A stretch of 64,000 nucleotides of DNA from Kwoniella bestiolae CBS 10118 (lineage: Eukaryota > Basidiomycota > Tremellomycetes > Tremellales > Cryptococcaceae), in NCBI RefSeq assembly GCF_000512585.2, contig NC_089241.1, positions 4,854,001 through 4,918,000 on the forward strand, in the 5' to 3' direction. Made by a program: the position numbers and the translations under genes. How positions within the stretch are numbered: the first letter of the stretch is position 1; each line of letters opens with the position of its first letter. Shown here in pieces: positions 23,301 through 34,575 of this stretch. Under the pieces are notes generated by a model that saw only the letters and a program-made list of their open reading frames with translations, was not told the DNA's origin and did no database searches.

Positions 23301-24985
23301 TTATTGGTAGCTCACGTAATGCTGATTCATAGAATGCAACTCATCGACAAAAGCTTTGTACTCGTCTGGAGCGTAATTTTGGTCAAATTGGAACTCCCTA
23401 TAGGCTCTCATCCCTATGCAATATACCATATTAGCTACCTTCCATAACTAGGAGAATGCCAACTAATGCTACATGCTACTTACAATCGATATCATTCCAT
23501 TGCCTATTACCCAAAAGCAAGAGATCAGCTAGGATATCGAGGAAGGTAGACGTTTTTCATAGCAGACTTACACTTCCAGAGGAATCCCAGCCTCTCTCAT
23601 TCTGGTTACTGTAGTTCTCGTATCGTTCACTGAGGTATATCCCCATCTACAAAGGTGGAAACCGAATGACCATTCTGGCATTACTTGGGGAAAGCCTACT
23701 GCTTGAGCATATTGGGATGCTACATCATTGGGAGATGGACCGGAGAAGAAGTCTACAATTTGAAGTGATGTCAGCTTTATTATGAATGTCACCTAGGAAG
23801 GGAATTGGTCAGGGCCAAAGGAGCCAGACGACTCACAGAAATCAAAGGTTCCTCCAATCGCTCTATATTCGATCACACCATCTCTCAAGATCACATCCAT
23901 TCCATTAGAGCTAGAGTTCGTATTGTCAACTGGACATATCGAAACAGACGTGAGCACGCATCACTCACTTGAGCAAGAATACACCATGCGACATCAACTT
24001 CTTGGGTTGTTCATCCCATCTCACTTCCATGTACATCGGATGAACGCCGTCTAAAGCGATATCAGCTATCCTGCCAGTCCTGTTTCTGTTCATCAAGGGA
24101 TAGCTTACACATGTTTTCATCAACTGGATCACCGACATCCCTAGTCCAGAAAGTCTGCACGGTAGCCGATTCATTCCTTCTATATCCCGTTCCAGCCTGT
24201 ACGTCACGTCAGCTGAAAATCCTGCCGCGGGACACGGATCAGTAGGATCAGATGACATACGATAACTTCTCCCAGACCATAGATGTTCGCCCCATTGGGT
24301 AAAGCAGATGACAATTGGAGGTATTGGTCTTCCACTATAAGCGGATGAGAAGGCAAGACCGTATAATTGCTGTAATTGCCTTGGATCTGAATAGACTCAT
24401 CGTATGTCGGGATATTCTTTGATCTCGTATCAAACAATACCGCATTGTCTTCCTTTCTGGTTATCCAAAATTCGAACGGGTTACTGTTGTACTCGAACTT
24501 CAGATCGCTTTTGTCTTGTGAGCAGTCATCGGACGACGGTCGAGGTAAGACGTATTGAGGGACCTGATATTGGTGTATGTCATTGTCGTAAATATGCACA
24601 TGGAGTCTTGTAGACGTTTCGTATTCTACCGAGACGGTAAGATAGGAGATGTCGTTACCGTATGCTGAACATTTATCGAGGAGGGTGAGGTAGACCAAAA
24701 GACCGCCTGATGAGCTTGGAGCGGTGTGGTCGACGTAATAACCTAGATCATCTTCATCAGCTAGACTACACGCTGAAAATAAGGTATGATGTAGCTGCTA
24801 GATGGAAGAAACTCACCTTTGCATTGAGTTACATCCCCCGAGAAAGCTGCCTGCTGGCTCAGAACTGGTGTACTACCAGGTGTAGTTTGTCCAATATCCC
24901 TAGCATGTAAAATATATTCGGATACTGGTCTAGCAATGGATGCTAGAGGCAGAATGAAGGTAGCAAATGTGGTAGCCCATCTCAT
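20348..24985 (-). CDS. Secreted glycoside hydrolase family 31 alpha-glucosidase, about 27 exons with micro-exons
   Basis: ATG at 24983-24985 starts a signal peptide (MRWATTFATFILPLASIARP); an upstream TTG is ignored. GH31 landmarks are LPNGANIYGLGE, a barrel start at EWSFGFHLCRWGY, QWNDID, the nucleophile motif WLDMNEPSSF, PMVGPDTCGF and FYRNHN, followed by a C-terminal beta domain. Several landmarks lie on micro-exons: 23484-23503 (QWNDID), 23239-23263, 23143-23168, 22919-22936 (FTVFP), 22703-22716 (GIWLD, with the catalytic Asp), a 20-nt exon near 21600-21619 (PMVGPDT), 21526-21535 (CGF, 10 nt) and 21325-21338 (NHNTK). All join in frame. The enzyme cleaves alpha-1,4 (and possibly 1,6) glucosides from non-reducing ends outside the cell. 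It is the outer end of a MAL-like neighbourhood. Confidence 0.93.
21526..21535 (-). other. 10-nt micro-exon in the GH31 gene
   Basis: TTGCGGCTTT between GACAG and GTGAGT. With one base from the previous exon it completes Thr-Cys-Gly-Phe of the conserved GPDTCGF motif. It is among the shortest exons readable in this window. Confidence 0.75.
22703..22716 (-). other. 14-nt micro-exon with the GH31 catalytic nucleophile
   Basis: Flanked by CTCTCAG on the 5' side and GTCAGCTGAG on the 3' side. It supplies G(part)-I-W-L-D, so the nucleophile Asp is the last codon of the micro-exon and MNEPSSF starts the next exon. Without it, the active site would be missing. Confidence 0.8.
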
Positions 24986-25073
24986 GTTGGCTGTCAATTG
25001 ATATCAGTACTTTTACTGATACTTGAACAGAAGATGAAAGAAGGATCAGTGAGAGATCATCTACGGAATCGAG

Positions 25074-25081
25074 TTTATATA
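25074..25081 (-). promoter_or_regulatory. TATA box of the GH31 gene
   Basis: TATATAAA on the minus strand about 90 bp upstream of the ATG. Confidence 0.5.
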
Positions 25082-25533
25082 TCTACCACTCATGGTTTAT
25101 CGCTCTGCTAGTTATCAAATCCCCCCCAAGGGTCTCTCTCAGGGGTCCCGTATCACCCCATGACGAGCGATCATGTACGAGTACATCTGTTATAACCTGT
25201 AGCGGTAAGAAATACATAAACATCCCAGTCCATTTAATCGCTGTTGATTGACCGTACGAGGAGAATGACGATCCCCTTCCTTGGTCGGTCCGATTTCCAA
25301 CATGCCTTGAAAGAACACGAGTCACGAGGGCTATGATCAAACGCCTTCAGAGTAGTTTCGAGCTAGTGAATCCCGTAATTGTGGTCATACGTGGGTCCCG
25401 CATATGCCGCCGGGGTGAACGTACGTATCGCTGGACTGACATAACGACATTTATAGCTGGATTTGATAATCCCCTCCTAGCTTTGAGCAGACAGAGGGGG
25501 AAGAAACCCATTTTAGCGTCGAGTGATCACATG

Positions 25534-25557
25534 CATCCATCCATCCATCCATCCATC
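25534..25557. repeat. (CATC)6 microsatellite
   Basis: Six head-to-tail CATC units in the NOC2/GH31 divergent promoter. Confidence 0.9.
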
Positions 25558-25827
25558 ATGACAGCAGGTGGTCAACCTCCACCACGACCTGATAGTCTCG
25601 CGGGATTACGGCGATATCTCCGTTGGTGGCGTTCTTGCATCAAGTGATCCCAAGTCCCAGTGACTTCCACTTGCCGCGGGCAGATTTCTTTCAACTTTTT
25701 ATTTTGACTTTGGTTTGCTTGAGCTTGAGTGAGAGTAGAAATAGTTATTACCCCTCTCTCTCGATATCCTCCTACTTACTCAAGAATTAGCAAAACAGCT
25801 CAGTTGTCGAGCTATAAGTTCGTCAAG

Positions 25828-28434
25828 ATGGCCAAAACATCCAAAGCGTTCAAAAAGTTTGCTTCGTCCGGTAAACTCAAGGATCAAATCGCCAACAGAC
25901 GATCCAAACAGCAATCCAAGAGGAAGCAAGATGACCGAAAAGCACAGAGGCAGAAACAGCGTGGTAATGCCGATGAATCAGATCTAGAAGGTGGAGAGGA
26001 CGATGACGAAGATGATGAGAGGGAAGCTAGAAAAGTTGGTGATGCAGGTGTAGGTGGGAAGGCGGGAGGAGTAGCGAAAACCGTGGACGAGCTGTTCGGG
26101 AAAGGCGGTCTGGATATTGAGGCCGGGGATGAGTCCGAGTTGGAAGAGCTGGACTCAGAAGATGAGGATGATGAGGAAGAAGACGAAGAAGAGGGTGAGG
26201 AGGATTTGCTGGATGAACAAGCTATGAAAAAGGCCATGAAGGATTTACAAAAGAACGATCCTGAATTCTTCAAATATTTGAAGGAGAACGATGAAGATTT
26301 GTTGGACTTTGGTAAATCCAAGGGAAAGGCCAAACAAGATGATGAGGACGAAGCGATGGAGAGTGATGATGAGGGCGTAGAGGACGAGGATATGGAGGAG
26401 GAAGAAGAGGAGGAGAGAAAGAAGATTAGTGTGAATGGGAAGATGTTGAGAGGATGGCAAGAGGGTATGCTCAAGGTTAGTTACCGGGTACCTGGTCTGA
26501 GAAAGTCATTGGACTGAAGACAGAAGCTGACAAAGACTCATCATTCAGCAACACTCCATTCGATCTTTACGAAAGACGCTGGTAGCGTTCCGTGCTGCTG
26601 CTCACATGAATGAAGATGATGGCGATCAAGGAAGTGGTTTAGATACCAAATATTCCATTGACAGTGCTCAAGGTGAGATCGGCCGCTATGCCACACGATT
26701 GAATACGTGATTGAGCTGACTTTCTCATCTTGCTTAGTGTTCAACAAGCTTGTCATCACTGCTCTCAAGTACACACCCGTTGTAGTCGCTCATCACTTCC
26801 CTTACAAGACTTTGCCAACCGGCAGAATGTGAGCTTACACAACCTTTATCCGCTTTGCCGTATTTTAATGTGCTGAATCAAGTCTGACATTCCACAGCAA
26901 ACTGCAACAACTCAGAACACCCAACCAATCGCTCAATCGACTGATCCTCTCCCACTTTTCAACCCTCTTACATCTTATCAAATCTCTCCCTACCACCCCT
27001 TCTTCACTATCGTCAGGATCGACCGACGAAGATGCAGGCTCTTTGTTACTTGTAGCTATAAACGAATCCACCAAATTGCTACCATGGATCATGGGTGCTA
27101 GGAAACACTTGCGAGCATACTTGAAGGTATTATTGGAACTCTGGGGCTCAGCAGGCGATCAAGTTAGAATTGCTGCTTTCTTGGCTGTTAGGCAGTTGTT
27201 TGTTATTGGTGATGATGCTGTCAAAGATTTGTGCTTGAGGGTGAGCGATAACAGATCCCACTCCTAGACCGACCTTATCTGTGATCTGCTTCGACTAACT
27301 CTATGGTGTAACATAGAATATCTACCGATCCCTCTTACCTCCCCTCCGAAACACCACTCCCCACACCCTCCCTTCCCTCAATTTGATGAAGAATACCGCC
27401 TCCGAATTGTACCAACTTTCACCCTCATTATCTTACCAACATGCGTTTGGTTTCATTCGTATGCTCGCCGTCCACCTACGAAATGTGATCCGTTCAAGTA
27501 CGTCAGGGGGATCGGGTGGGAATCAAGAGGCGTTCAAGAACGTGTATAATTGGCAATTCGTCCATTGTATCGATTTCTGGAGTCAAGTGTTGGCTGGTTC
27601 AGCAAGCATACAAAGTCTGAAAGATAATGGTGGACTGGAAAGTCCCTTAAAACCTTTGATCTTCCCTTTGACCCAGATCAGTTTGGGTGTTATCAGGTGA
27701 GTCATGATCTCCCCGCATACATCTCTACCATCTTCTCTTGTATCAAGTCCGGATAATCATGCTAGTTGATGGGATTGAGTTAATATCCTTTACATATAAT
27801 CAGACTCCTCCCTTCATCTCGTTATTTCCCCTTACGATTTCACATCCTCCAGTCCCTCATGCGAATCACCCAAAAGACCGGCACCTACATCCCGCTCGCG
27901 CCATTCTTACTGGAAATCCTTGATTCATCCGAATTCAAACGATCAAACCCCAAGAAGGTCACATTGAAACCATTAGATTTCGAATATATAATCCGAGCTC
28001 CAGCAGCATACCCCAAAACCAGGATCTTCCAAGAAGGTCTGGGAGAAGAGTTGGTCTTCCTCTTAGGGGAATATCATTCGTTGATTTCACTCAATATCGC
28101 GTTCCCCGAGATCGTCTTGCCTATCCTCATCACACTGAGGAGACACATCAAGAAATCACAAGCTGGTTCACCCAAGGTTGTCTCGCAATTGAAAACCTTG
28201 ATAGATAAGTTGGAAGCTACCAAGACATACATCGAGCAGAAGAGACGGAACGTATCGTTCGCTCCTCGAGATAGAGCTGAGATAGATAGGTTCTTGGAGA
28301 ATGAGGTTGTCGAGAGTACACCTATAGGAAATTGGATAAGGCTTCAGAAGAAGATTAGGGAGAAGAGGAGAGCGGAGATTGAGAAGTCTTTTAGGGAGAG
28401 ACAGGGTGCGGGCGACGATGAGGATAGCGATTAG
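25828..28434 (+). CDS. NOC2: Noc2: nucleolar complex protein 2, 60S ribosome biogenesis
   Basis: Seven or so exons from ATG 25828 (MAKTSKAFKKFASSGKLK) to TAG 28432-28434. The N-terminus is basic; then come long Glu/Asp tracts (about residues 50-210) with DPEFFKYLKENDEDLLDF, a Noc2 hallmark. The alpha-helical Noc2 core follows, with TKYSIDSAQVFNKLVITALK, HFPYKTLPTGR, LLPWIMGARKHLRAYLKVLL, NYQ-like VYNWQFVHCIDFWSQVL, LLPSSRYFPLRFHILQSLM and TYIPLAPFLLEIL. The C-terminus is basic and coiled-coil (RLQKKIREKRRAEIEKSF). Noc2 pairs with Noc1/Mak21 or Noc3 and escorts pre-60S particles from nucleolus to nucleoplasm. It is a housekeeping gene lodged between sugar-use genes. Confidence 0.95.
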
Positions 28435-28874
28435 TCAGTTCGATGTCAGGCGGGCTTAAGAACGATGCGATGATTGGGATTGTTTGTTGATAGATTAGTA
28501 TACATCGATTCTATGTATGTGATCATCTATGTCTCATTGGTTCGACTTACGGGTTTGCAATCCGTAGGAGTGAATGATGCGGGCGTGACAGTATCTTTGT
28601 CTGGAACGGGGACCGTGCGGGGACCGTGATTGAGAAGATTGTTAAACTTCTTCATCCATTCATACATAAGCGGAACAACAAGTACCATACATACTTCGGA
28701 TTCGACAAGGCCACGACTACTACTATAATAATGTATATAACTTATTGATCTTCACTATACTACCAGACACCCAACCATACGGCAAGTTGTCTTCCTCTTC
28801 TTCTGCACTCTTCATTCCACTGTCTCTCTCTCTTTCACCACTTATACCTCAGACATCAGAGTGACCTCGGCAGT
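28435..28874. other. Convergent 3' intergenic region, NOC2 / transporter
   Basis: 440 bp. Contains a perfect tandem duplicate of an 11-mer, CGGGGACCGTG, at 28607-28628 and a small hairpin TACGG/CCGTA near 28549-28568. No gene seen. Confidence 0.5.
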
Positions 28875-31066
28875 CTAGATACTTTCCAGATGTACAACAT
28901 CAGGCTTACTACTATTGACCGCATACTTCTTCTCATCGTAATCTTCCATCTGGCCAGCAGGTGACCCGGTACCAACACCGTGTCCGGCGAACTGGTCCAC
29001 AACGGTACTAGCGAATTTCCTGGCCGATACCTTGTTCTCAAACAGGACATCCAATTCACCGTAGGTCCTATCCTTGGCTTCTGGTAGTCTGAAGAAAGTC
29101 CAGAGGAAACAGAGCAAGCAGAATCCGGCCCAGAACCAGCCGGTCTTGGCTCCCCAGTTGAGTTTTTGGGTGTTGAGGAAGTAGGGCATGATGATACCGT
29201 TAACAATACCGATGATGTTGTATGCTACTCGGGCGATACTATTTTAGGAATGTTGATTGTCAGTCCGTCTGTCGTGTAGCTATCACCATATGAGGAAGGC
29301 TGATATTTGGTAGAGAGGAATATAACTCACACGACGGTCTTGGCTCGTAATCTAGTTGAGGAGATCTCTCCGACGATGGTGTAGCAGACTGGTCCGACGG
29401 TGGCATCGTACAACGCTGTGTAGGCAAGTAACATAGCTCCGATTGCCCATCTAAGCAGTGCATACTCATTCGTTAGTGAAACAATTCTTCGAAAAACGAC
29501 GAAGAAAAACCTTTTTACTCACTGAGCACCACTGTTTGATCGAGAGATAAAGCCCATTCCACCGATGACCAACAGGAAACAGATCATACCGAACAAACCA
29601 ATCAGGTAAAGTCTTCGTCGACCGAATCGAGTCATCAAGAACTGCGAACACATACACACAAACAAGTCAGGTTTGTGATTCCAGGATGCGACTCCGTTTG
29701 TATCACTTACCCAGGAAGAGAGGGTACCGCAGATACCCAAAGCGTATTGAGCGATCGAAAGATCGAAAGCGTGGGTAGTAGCCAAACCAGCCTGTTCAAG
29801 GAAGAAGGTCGAGTATCCCATGAATGCGGAACCACAGAGATTCTGGATCATCCAAGCGCCCGAAGCCACTTCTGTCCTTCGAAGATCGACACCCTTGAAA
29901 CAGTCCCAGTAGGAGGTACCAGCCGACAATTCCTTCTCGATAGCGTTGGTGTGGACCATGAGAGAAATGGAGTTCTCGACCTCTTCTTCAGTAGGGTTGT
30001 TGAAGAGACTTCGGATGGTCTTTCTAGCGGCTTCGTGTTGGCCCGTTCGGACTTGCCACCATGGTGATTCGGGGGCGAAGATCGTTCCAATCAAAATCGG
30101 GAGAGGCCAAATCCCTACCACCGCCCATCCAAGCATATCAGCCCCGGCCGTGCACAGGCAGGGCATGTTAGGAAGAACTCACATTGCATAGCGAACGGAA
30201 GTCTGTATGCCCATTGAGAGTCCCATTGCAATACTCCTCGAAGAACACCCGAAGCGATCACTTGTCCAATAACCCAACATAGGTTGACATAGGCGGTCAA
30301 ATAGGGACGAAGAGCCACAGGTGAAATCTCAGCAGCATAGGCCGTAGTCAAAGTTTGGAATACTCCCCAAGGAATACTAAATCACGGTCCTGAATGTCAG
30401 CCAGCATCTCATGAGTTCCAGGATGAGGTTCGGCACATACCCTTGTAAGATCTCACCAGCGAGTAGAGTTTCAATATTTTTCGCGAAGAATGGGATGAAG
30501 ATGGCACAGATCATCATTGACAACTGCGATGAGAGCACGTGTGAGTCAACCTTTGCTGTATTGCTGTATTGAGCGAAGAAGTGTCACTCACAGCAGCAAT
30601 CATGGTTTTCTTATACCCGAATCTCTCGGAAGACCAACCGTTGAGACAGAGACCGATAATCTCACCAACCTGAGCACCATTAGATAAACCAGCTTGCCAT
30701 GCGGCGGTGATAGTGTATGTACCATCTGGGAGCTGTACTCCGTACTTCTGGGAGAATTGAGGCAACGCGTAAAAGTTGTTAATCAGGACTACATCGAAAC
30801 CTTCCATGATACTATCGCAAGAAACGTCCTCAGCTCGCTACACACACGTAGTGAAGCAACGAGGTGACTTACATGGCAGTGGATAACAAGATGGACCAGC
30901 CGGCTGCTCGGGGGTATCTTCGAAGAGCCTCTCGAAGAGTCAAGCTCTTTTCAGCGTCGACGGCCGCTCGAGCAGAATCGACAACCTCGTCATAGTTGTC
31001 AATCTCTCTCTTGATGTTATCCAACACCTCCTGCTCGGTGGTGACTAGATCATGTTCGGATGACAT
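28875..31066 (-). CDS. MFS sugar transporter, maltose/alpha-glucoside:H+ symporter type
   Basis: Multi-exon gene from ATG 31064-31066 (MSSEHDLVTTEQEVLDN) to TAG 28875-28877, about 560 residues. It has a polar N-terminus and twelve predicted membrane helices. Sugar-porter signatures: MEGFDVVLINNFYALPQF in helix 1, NGWSSERFGYKKTM after helix 2, PVALRPYLTAYVNLCWVIGQ, the cytosolic PESPWWQVR motif, FGRRRLYLIGLFGM, VGEISSTRLRAKTV and a final LPEAKDRTYGELDVLFE. The MEGFDVVLINNFYA and PESPWW forms are typical of the yeast Mal31/Agt1 alpha-glucoside group. One intron splits the Trp of FAMQW (about 30123-30195). It is transcribed divergently from the GH13 alpha-glucosidase, like the MALT-MALS pair of yeast. 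A TATA box lies 125 bp upstream. Confidence 0.92.
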
Positions 31067-32151
31067 GATGATTCGAGTTGATTTGGTTTGGCTTGGTGCT
31101 TCAAGCTAAAGTGAGTGTAAGACCGTCTAGCTATGTAGCTGTAGAAGCTGTTGGGGGGTGACTTCTCTCATTGACATTGAAGCACAACATCTTATATACC
31201 CATCACCCCAGCTCCCATCTCATCTGATCAACCTCGTCTACTCCAAGCCATAATGGGGCTTGGCCGTGTATCAAAATAGTAAAGGTACGTACTACGATGG
31301 GATCATCTTTCTGCTGATCATTGCGGGATCCCCTTGGGGCAAACCGAAACTTTTGTTCCTCGGCCCCATATTCCAAACGCCATCGAGCGTCGTCTACCTC
31401 TGGTGAATGAGACAGAACAGCAAATCTCACGTGAGAAATCCCAATTCACGTAAATTTGGGGGGCTCAAAGTCATCTGCCGCATAGCCAAATCGGGGTATG
31501 GTAAAACAAATTGCCAATTTTACACATGTAAATGCGTACATTCACATACCATGGTAAAGCTCTCCGCTAGGCTATTCGTCATGCGTTAACGACCTCAATG
31601 CCAACGGAAGCATTGCGAAAAGAAAAAAAGAAAAGGCGGGAAGGCTCCAGCTAACTTTGCATGCAGGAACCAATAATCCCCGCGGCTGCGTACATTTTCA
31701 CTCCACGCTAATTGCTGCCGTAGGTATGACCACACTTGAGCTTTAATTATTGCCAATGCTCAGACCGACGCTCTGTGGCTATTCAGCAAAAGCCCCATTT
31801 GACCCTTTGAAATTGCCAATCCCCTCCAACACATGCACATCCAGGTCCAGTGAACGTGGACGGGATGTGAATTTGGTAAGAAAATAACGCTTGCACCTGA
31901 TTTAGCGCAAACCTGACTGTGTCAGCTGTTTCGGATCAGAGTTTACCGGTCCGACCACTCGCCAAGCTGTGATCGATCTGAAAGTTGAAAGTTGTGACTT
32001 ATCGTCGGCGTCGAAGTTGGCCAACCTATTCTTCTTGATCATTCAGCCTTTGAGACTCATTCAACAAGCTGATCACTACTCATTGAGAACTTGCTGTATA
32101 CAAGCTACAGATTTACTCTATCAATTCAGCTCGACGAAGAGATCGCTCAAC
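31067..32151. promoter_or_regulatory. Shared divergent promoter, transporter / GH13 alpha-glucosidase
   Basis: 1,085 bp. Holds several G/C-runs (for example TTGGGGGG near 31456 and CCCCGCGG near 31678), which could be sites for a Mig1-type glucose repressor, and a GGTCCGACC near 31948. None matches a full consensus that I can confirm. No gene seen. Confidence 0.5.
31191..31198 (-). promoter_or_regulatory. TATA box of the MFS transporter
   Basis: TATATAAG on the minus strand about 125 bp before the ATG. Confidence 0.5.
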
Positions 32152-34244
32152 ATGGTATACGTCGTATCCGGTAGGTTATCATCTCTCAGACTTTAGGATT
32201 TTGAGCTTTACTCGCTGACAGCTCCAATACAGATGCCGACTGGTGGAGACAAGCCGTTGTCTACCAGATTTACCCACGTTCTTTCGCTGATGCCAATGGT
32301 GATGGTATCGGTGATCTCAAGGGTATCACCTCGCGTGTACCATACCTCAAACAGCTCGGTGTAGATGCCGTATGGCTTAGTCCTTTCTACCCTTCCGCGC
32401 TGAAAGATGGTGGCTGTGAGTGGACTCTTGGCTCGTCGAATTCTCAAGAATCTCTACTGACTATCCGGTGATGTTCAGACGACGTCGCGGACTATCGCGA
32501 TGTCGATCCAAAGATCGGTACCCTGGAAGATTTTGACGAGATGAGTGCTGCGCTCAAGAAAGCTGGGATCAGAGTCATTGTAGATATAGTGCCAAACCAT
32601 TCGAGTGACGATCATGAGTGGTTCCAGGCTGCTGTCAAAGCTGGAAAGGGATCTCCTGAGAGAGAAAGATACATCTTCAGAGATGGTAAGCGCTTTTCCA
32701 TTCTTTGCCTGTACCGTCACACACGCACATCAACTATTCCACGACATTCCGCTCAGGCTCACTGGCTATTTACAGGTCTTGGTCCCAACAAAGATCAGCC
32801 CCCTAACGATTGGGAAAGTATCTTCGCCGGATCAGCATGGTCTCCCTCAGGTGCGGACGATGGTCAATGGTATTTCCACTGGTTTGATTCCTCTCAACCC
32901 GATTTCAATTGGGAGAACGAAGATGTCAAAGCGGACTTCCTCAAAACACTCAAATTCTGGGGTGATAGAGGCGTATCGGGATTCAGAATTGATGTTGCGC
33001 ATGGCTTGGCCAAGAATATGTCGGAGCCCCTACCCGACTGGAAGACTTTGAGCGAAATGACCACTCAGAAATTGACCAATGGAAATGCTGAACTCGATCA
33101 CCCGATCTTGGACAGAGCAGAGGTCCACGAAATTTACAGTTCTTGGCGAAAGCTATTCAATACTTATAATCCACCTCTTATGTGAGTTTCGTCCCTCCTG
33201 CCATGTCCAGCTGAGACTGCGTGGAAGCTGATATTAGGTGTGCGTCATAGGGCCGTCGCTGAAGCCTGGGTAGCACCTGATCAAAAACGTCTTTATGCCT
33301 CATCTGAAGGTCTTGGTCAGACATTCTCTTTCGATATCTTACTTTGCAACTTTGAAGTCGAAGAGTATCGAAAGTGTATTGATCAATCTTTGGTAGCTGC
33401 CAAAGAACATCAATCCAGTACTACTTGGGTGTTATCGAACCATGATGTGAGTTACCGCGGACACCCCACCTTAAAGCCCAATACTTACAGATCTCATCGC
33501 GATCTCGCAGGTCATGCGTCACGCCAGTCGATTCGGTCTTCCCAATGTCCCCAACGCCAATCTGCCGGTCGCGCAAGTTGCTTTGAACGTTTTCCTACTC
33601 GATAAGTTCCAAAAGACTAAGGTGGATATCGAAAGCGGTCTTAGAAGGGCTAGAGCCGCTACGATGATGATCCTGGCTTTACCAGGTTCCACCTATATCT
33701 ACCAGTGAGTGAATTCGCTTCCCTCCCAATGTCGAATCTTAGCTGACTGGAATATCGCAGAGGCGAAGAACTAGGATTACAAGAGGTAGTCGAAATCGAG
33801 CCTGAACAGCGACAAGATCCGATATTCCGTCGAACAAAAGGCAAAGAGATAGGAAGAGACGGATGTAGGGTACCTATTCCATGGGTTTCAACCGAGAAGA
33901 ATTACGGTTATGGATCCGGAAAGCCCGCTCATCTTCCTCAACCTGAATGGATGGCCGACGTTGCTGTCAATGTGGAAGACAAGGACTCCAGCAGTACGCT
34001 CAACATCTATCGAAAAGCTTTGGAGCTGAGAAAACAACTCTTGAAATCTGAAGACTTCGAATGGGTGGAGAACCCTAATAAGCAAGTTTTGCATTTCAGA
34101 CGACCTGGTGGTTGGGAAGTACTGGTTAATGTCGGGAAAGAAGATGTGGATTTGCCTGCTGGTGAAGTGCTTCTTAGCTCTTCGGAGTCAAGGGAGACTT
34201 CCAAGATTCCTGGAGAGACCACGGTTTGGCTCAAGTCTGTATAG
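32152..34244 (+). CDS. GH13 alpha-glucosidase (oligo-1,6-glucosidase/maltase family), actinobacteria-like
   Basis: Starts at ATG 32152. The first intron (about 32172-32232) splits the Asp of VVSDADWWRQAVVYQIYP; about 580-590 residues. GH13 regions: DIVPNHSSDDHEWF (region I), GFRIDVAHGLAKN (region II, nucleophile Asp), AVAEAWV (region III, acid Glu) and SNHDVMRH (region IV). The stretches GDGIGDLKGITSRVPYLKQ, GGYDVADYRDVDPKIGTLED, PPNDWESIFAGSAW, GQWYFHWFDSSQPDFNWEN and DILLCNFEVEEYRKCID look like actinobacterial alpha-glucosidases rather than fungal MalS maltases. No signal peptide, so it is cytoplasmic and would hydrolyse imported maltose or isomaltose. It is divergent from the permease and 331 bp upstream of a regulator on the same strand. 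Confidence 0.93.
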
Positions 34245-34575
34245 AGTATTTGTAGATATCCCACTTGATAGAGTGCATGTTTGGTATAATGTAAAATTCG
34301 GTTCATGTTCAATTCCTGCAGCCGGTCCCACGGATGTCTCGGTTAGGTGGATTTCAGATACTACCGGAGAGGCAACCTAATTTGAACCCATCTAGACTGA
34401 CCCTCGACATCAGGTGATTAATGTTCCTAAGTGTGCCTGAGCATGCGAGAATCTCGTAATGTCAATGTAGTGTCATATCGTATCGTGATTTGCCGGACGG
34501 TTTATGAGGTCAACATGCCTCGATGAGATGAACGTTCAAGAATTTACATCTGTACATACTGACAGTCACAGCAGA
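34245..34575 (+). promoter_or_regulatory. Region between GH13 gene and the regulator
   Basis: 331 bp. 3' UTR of the GH13 gene and promoter of the regulator. I searched all plus-strand frames for a Cys-x2-Cys-x6-Cys pattern that could be a zinc-cluster exon and found none. Confidence 0.5.

Larger units (their letters stand above)
24986..25827. promoter_or_regulatory. Divergent promoter region, GH31 alpha-glucosidase / NOC2
   Basis: 842 bp. Holds the GH31 TATA box, a (CATC)6 tract at 25534-25557, and the 15-mer AGGTGGTCAACCTCC at 25566-25580 also present before Cys-tail protein 2. Confidence 0.5.

Noticed and set aside
25884..26474. Long minus-strand open frame rich in Ser
   Set aside because: It is the antisense of the acidic tracts of NOC2 (GAG/GAT codons read backwards as Ser/Phe/Leu); no start context or splice signals.
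28540..28575. GGTTCGACTT resembling a tRNA B box
   Set aside because: No matching A box or cloverleaf; only a small 5-bp hairpin is nearby.
31067..32151. G-rich motifs as Mig1 glucose-repressor sites
   Set aside because: They lack the adjacent A/T box in the right orientation; kept only as a remark in the promoter entry.
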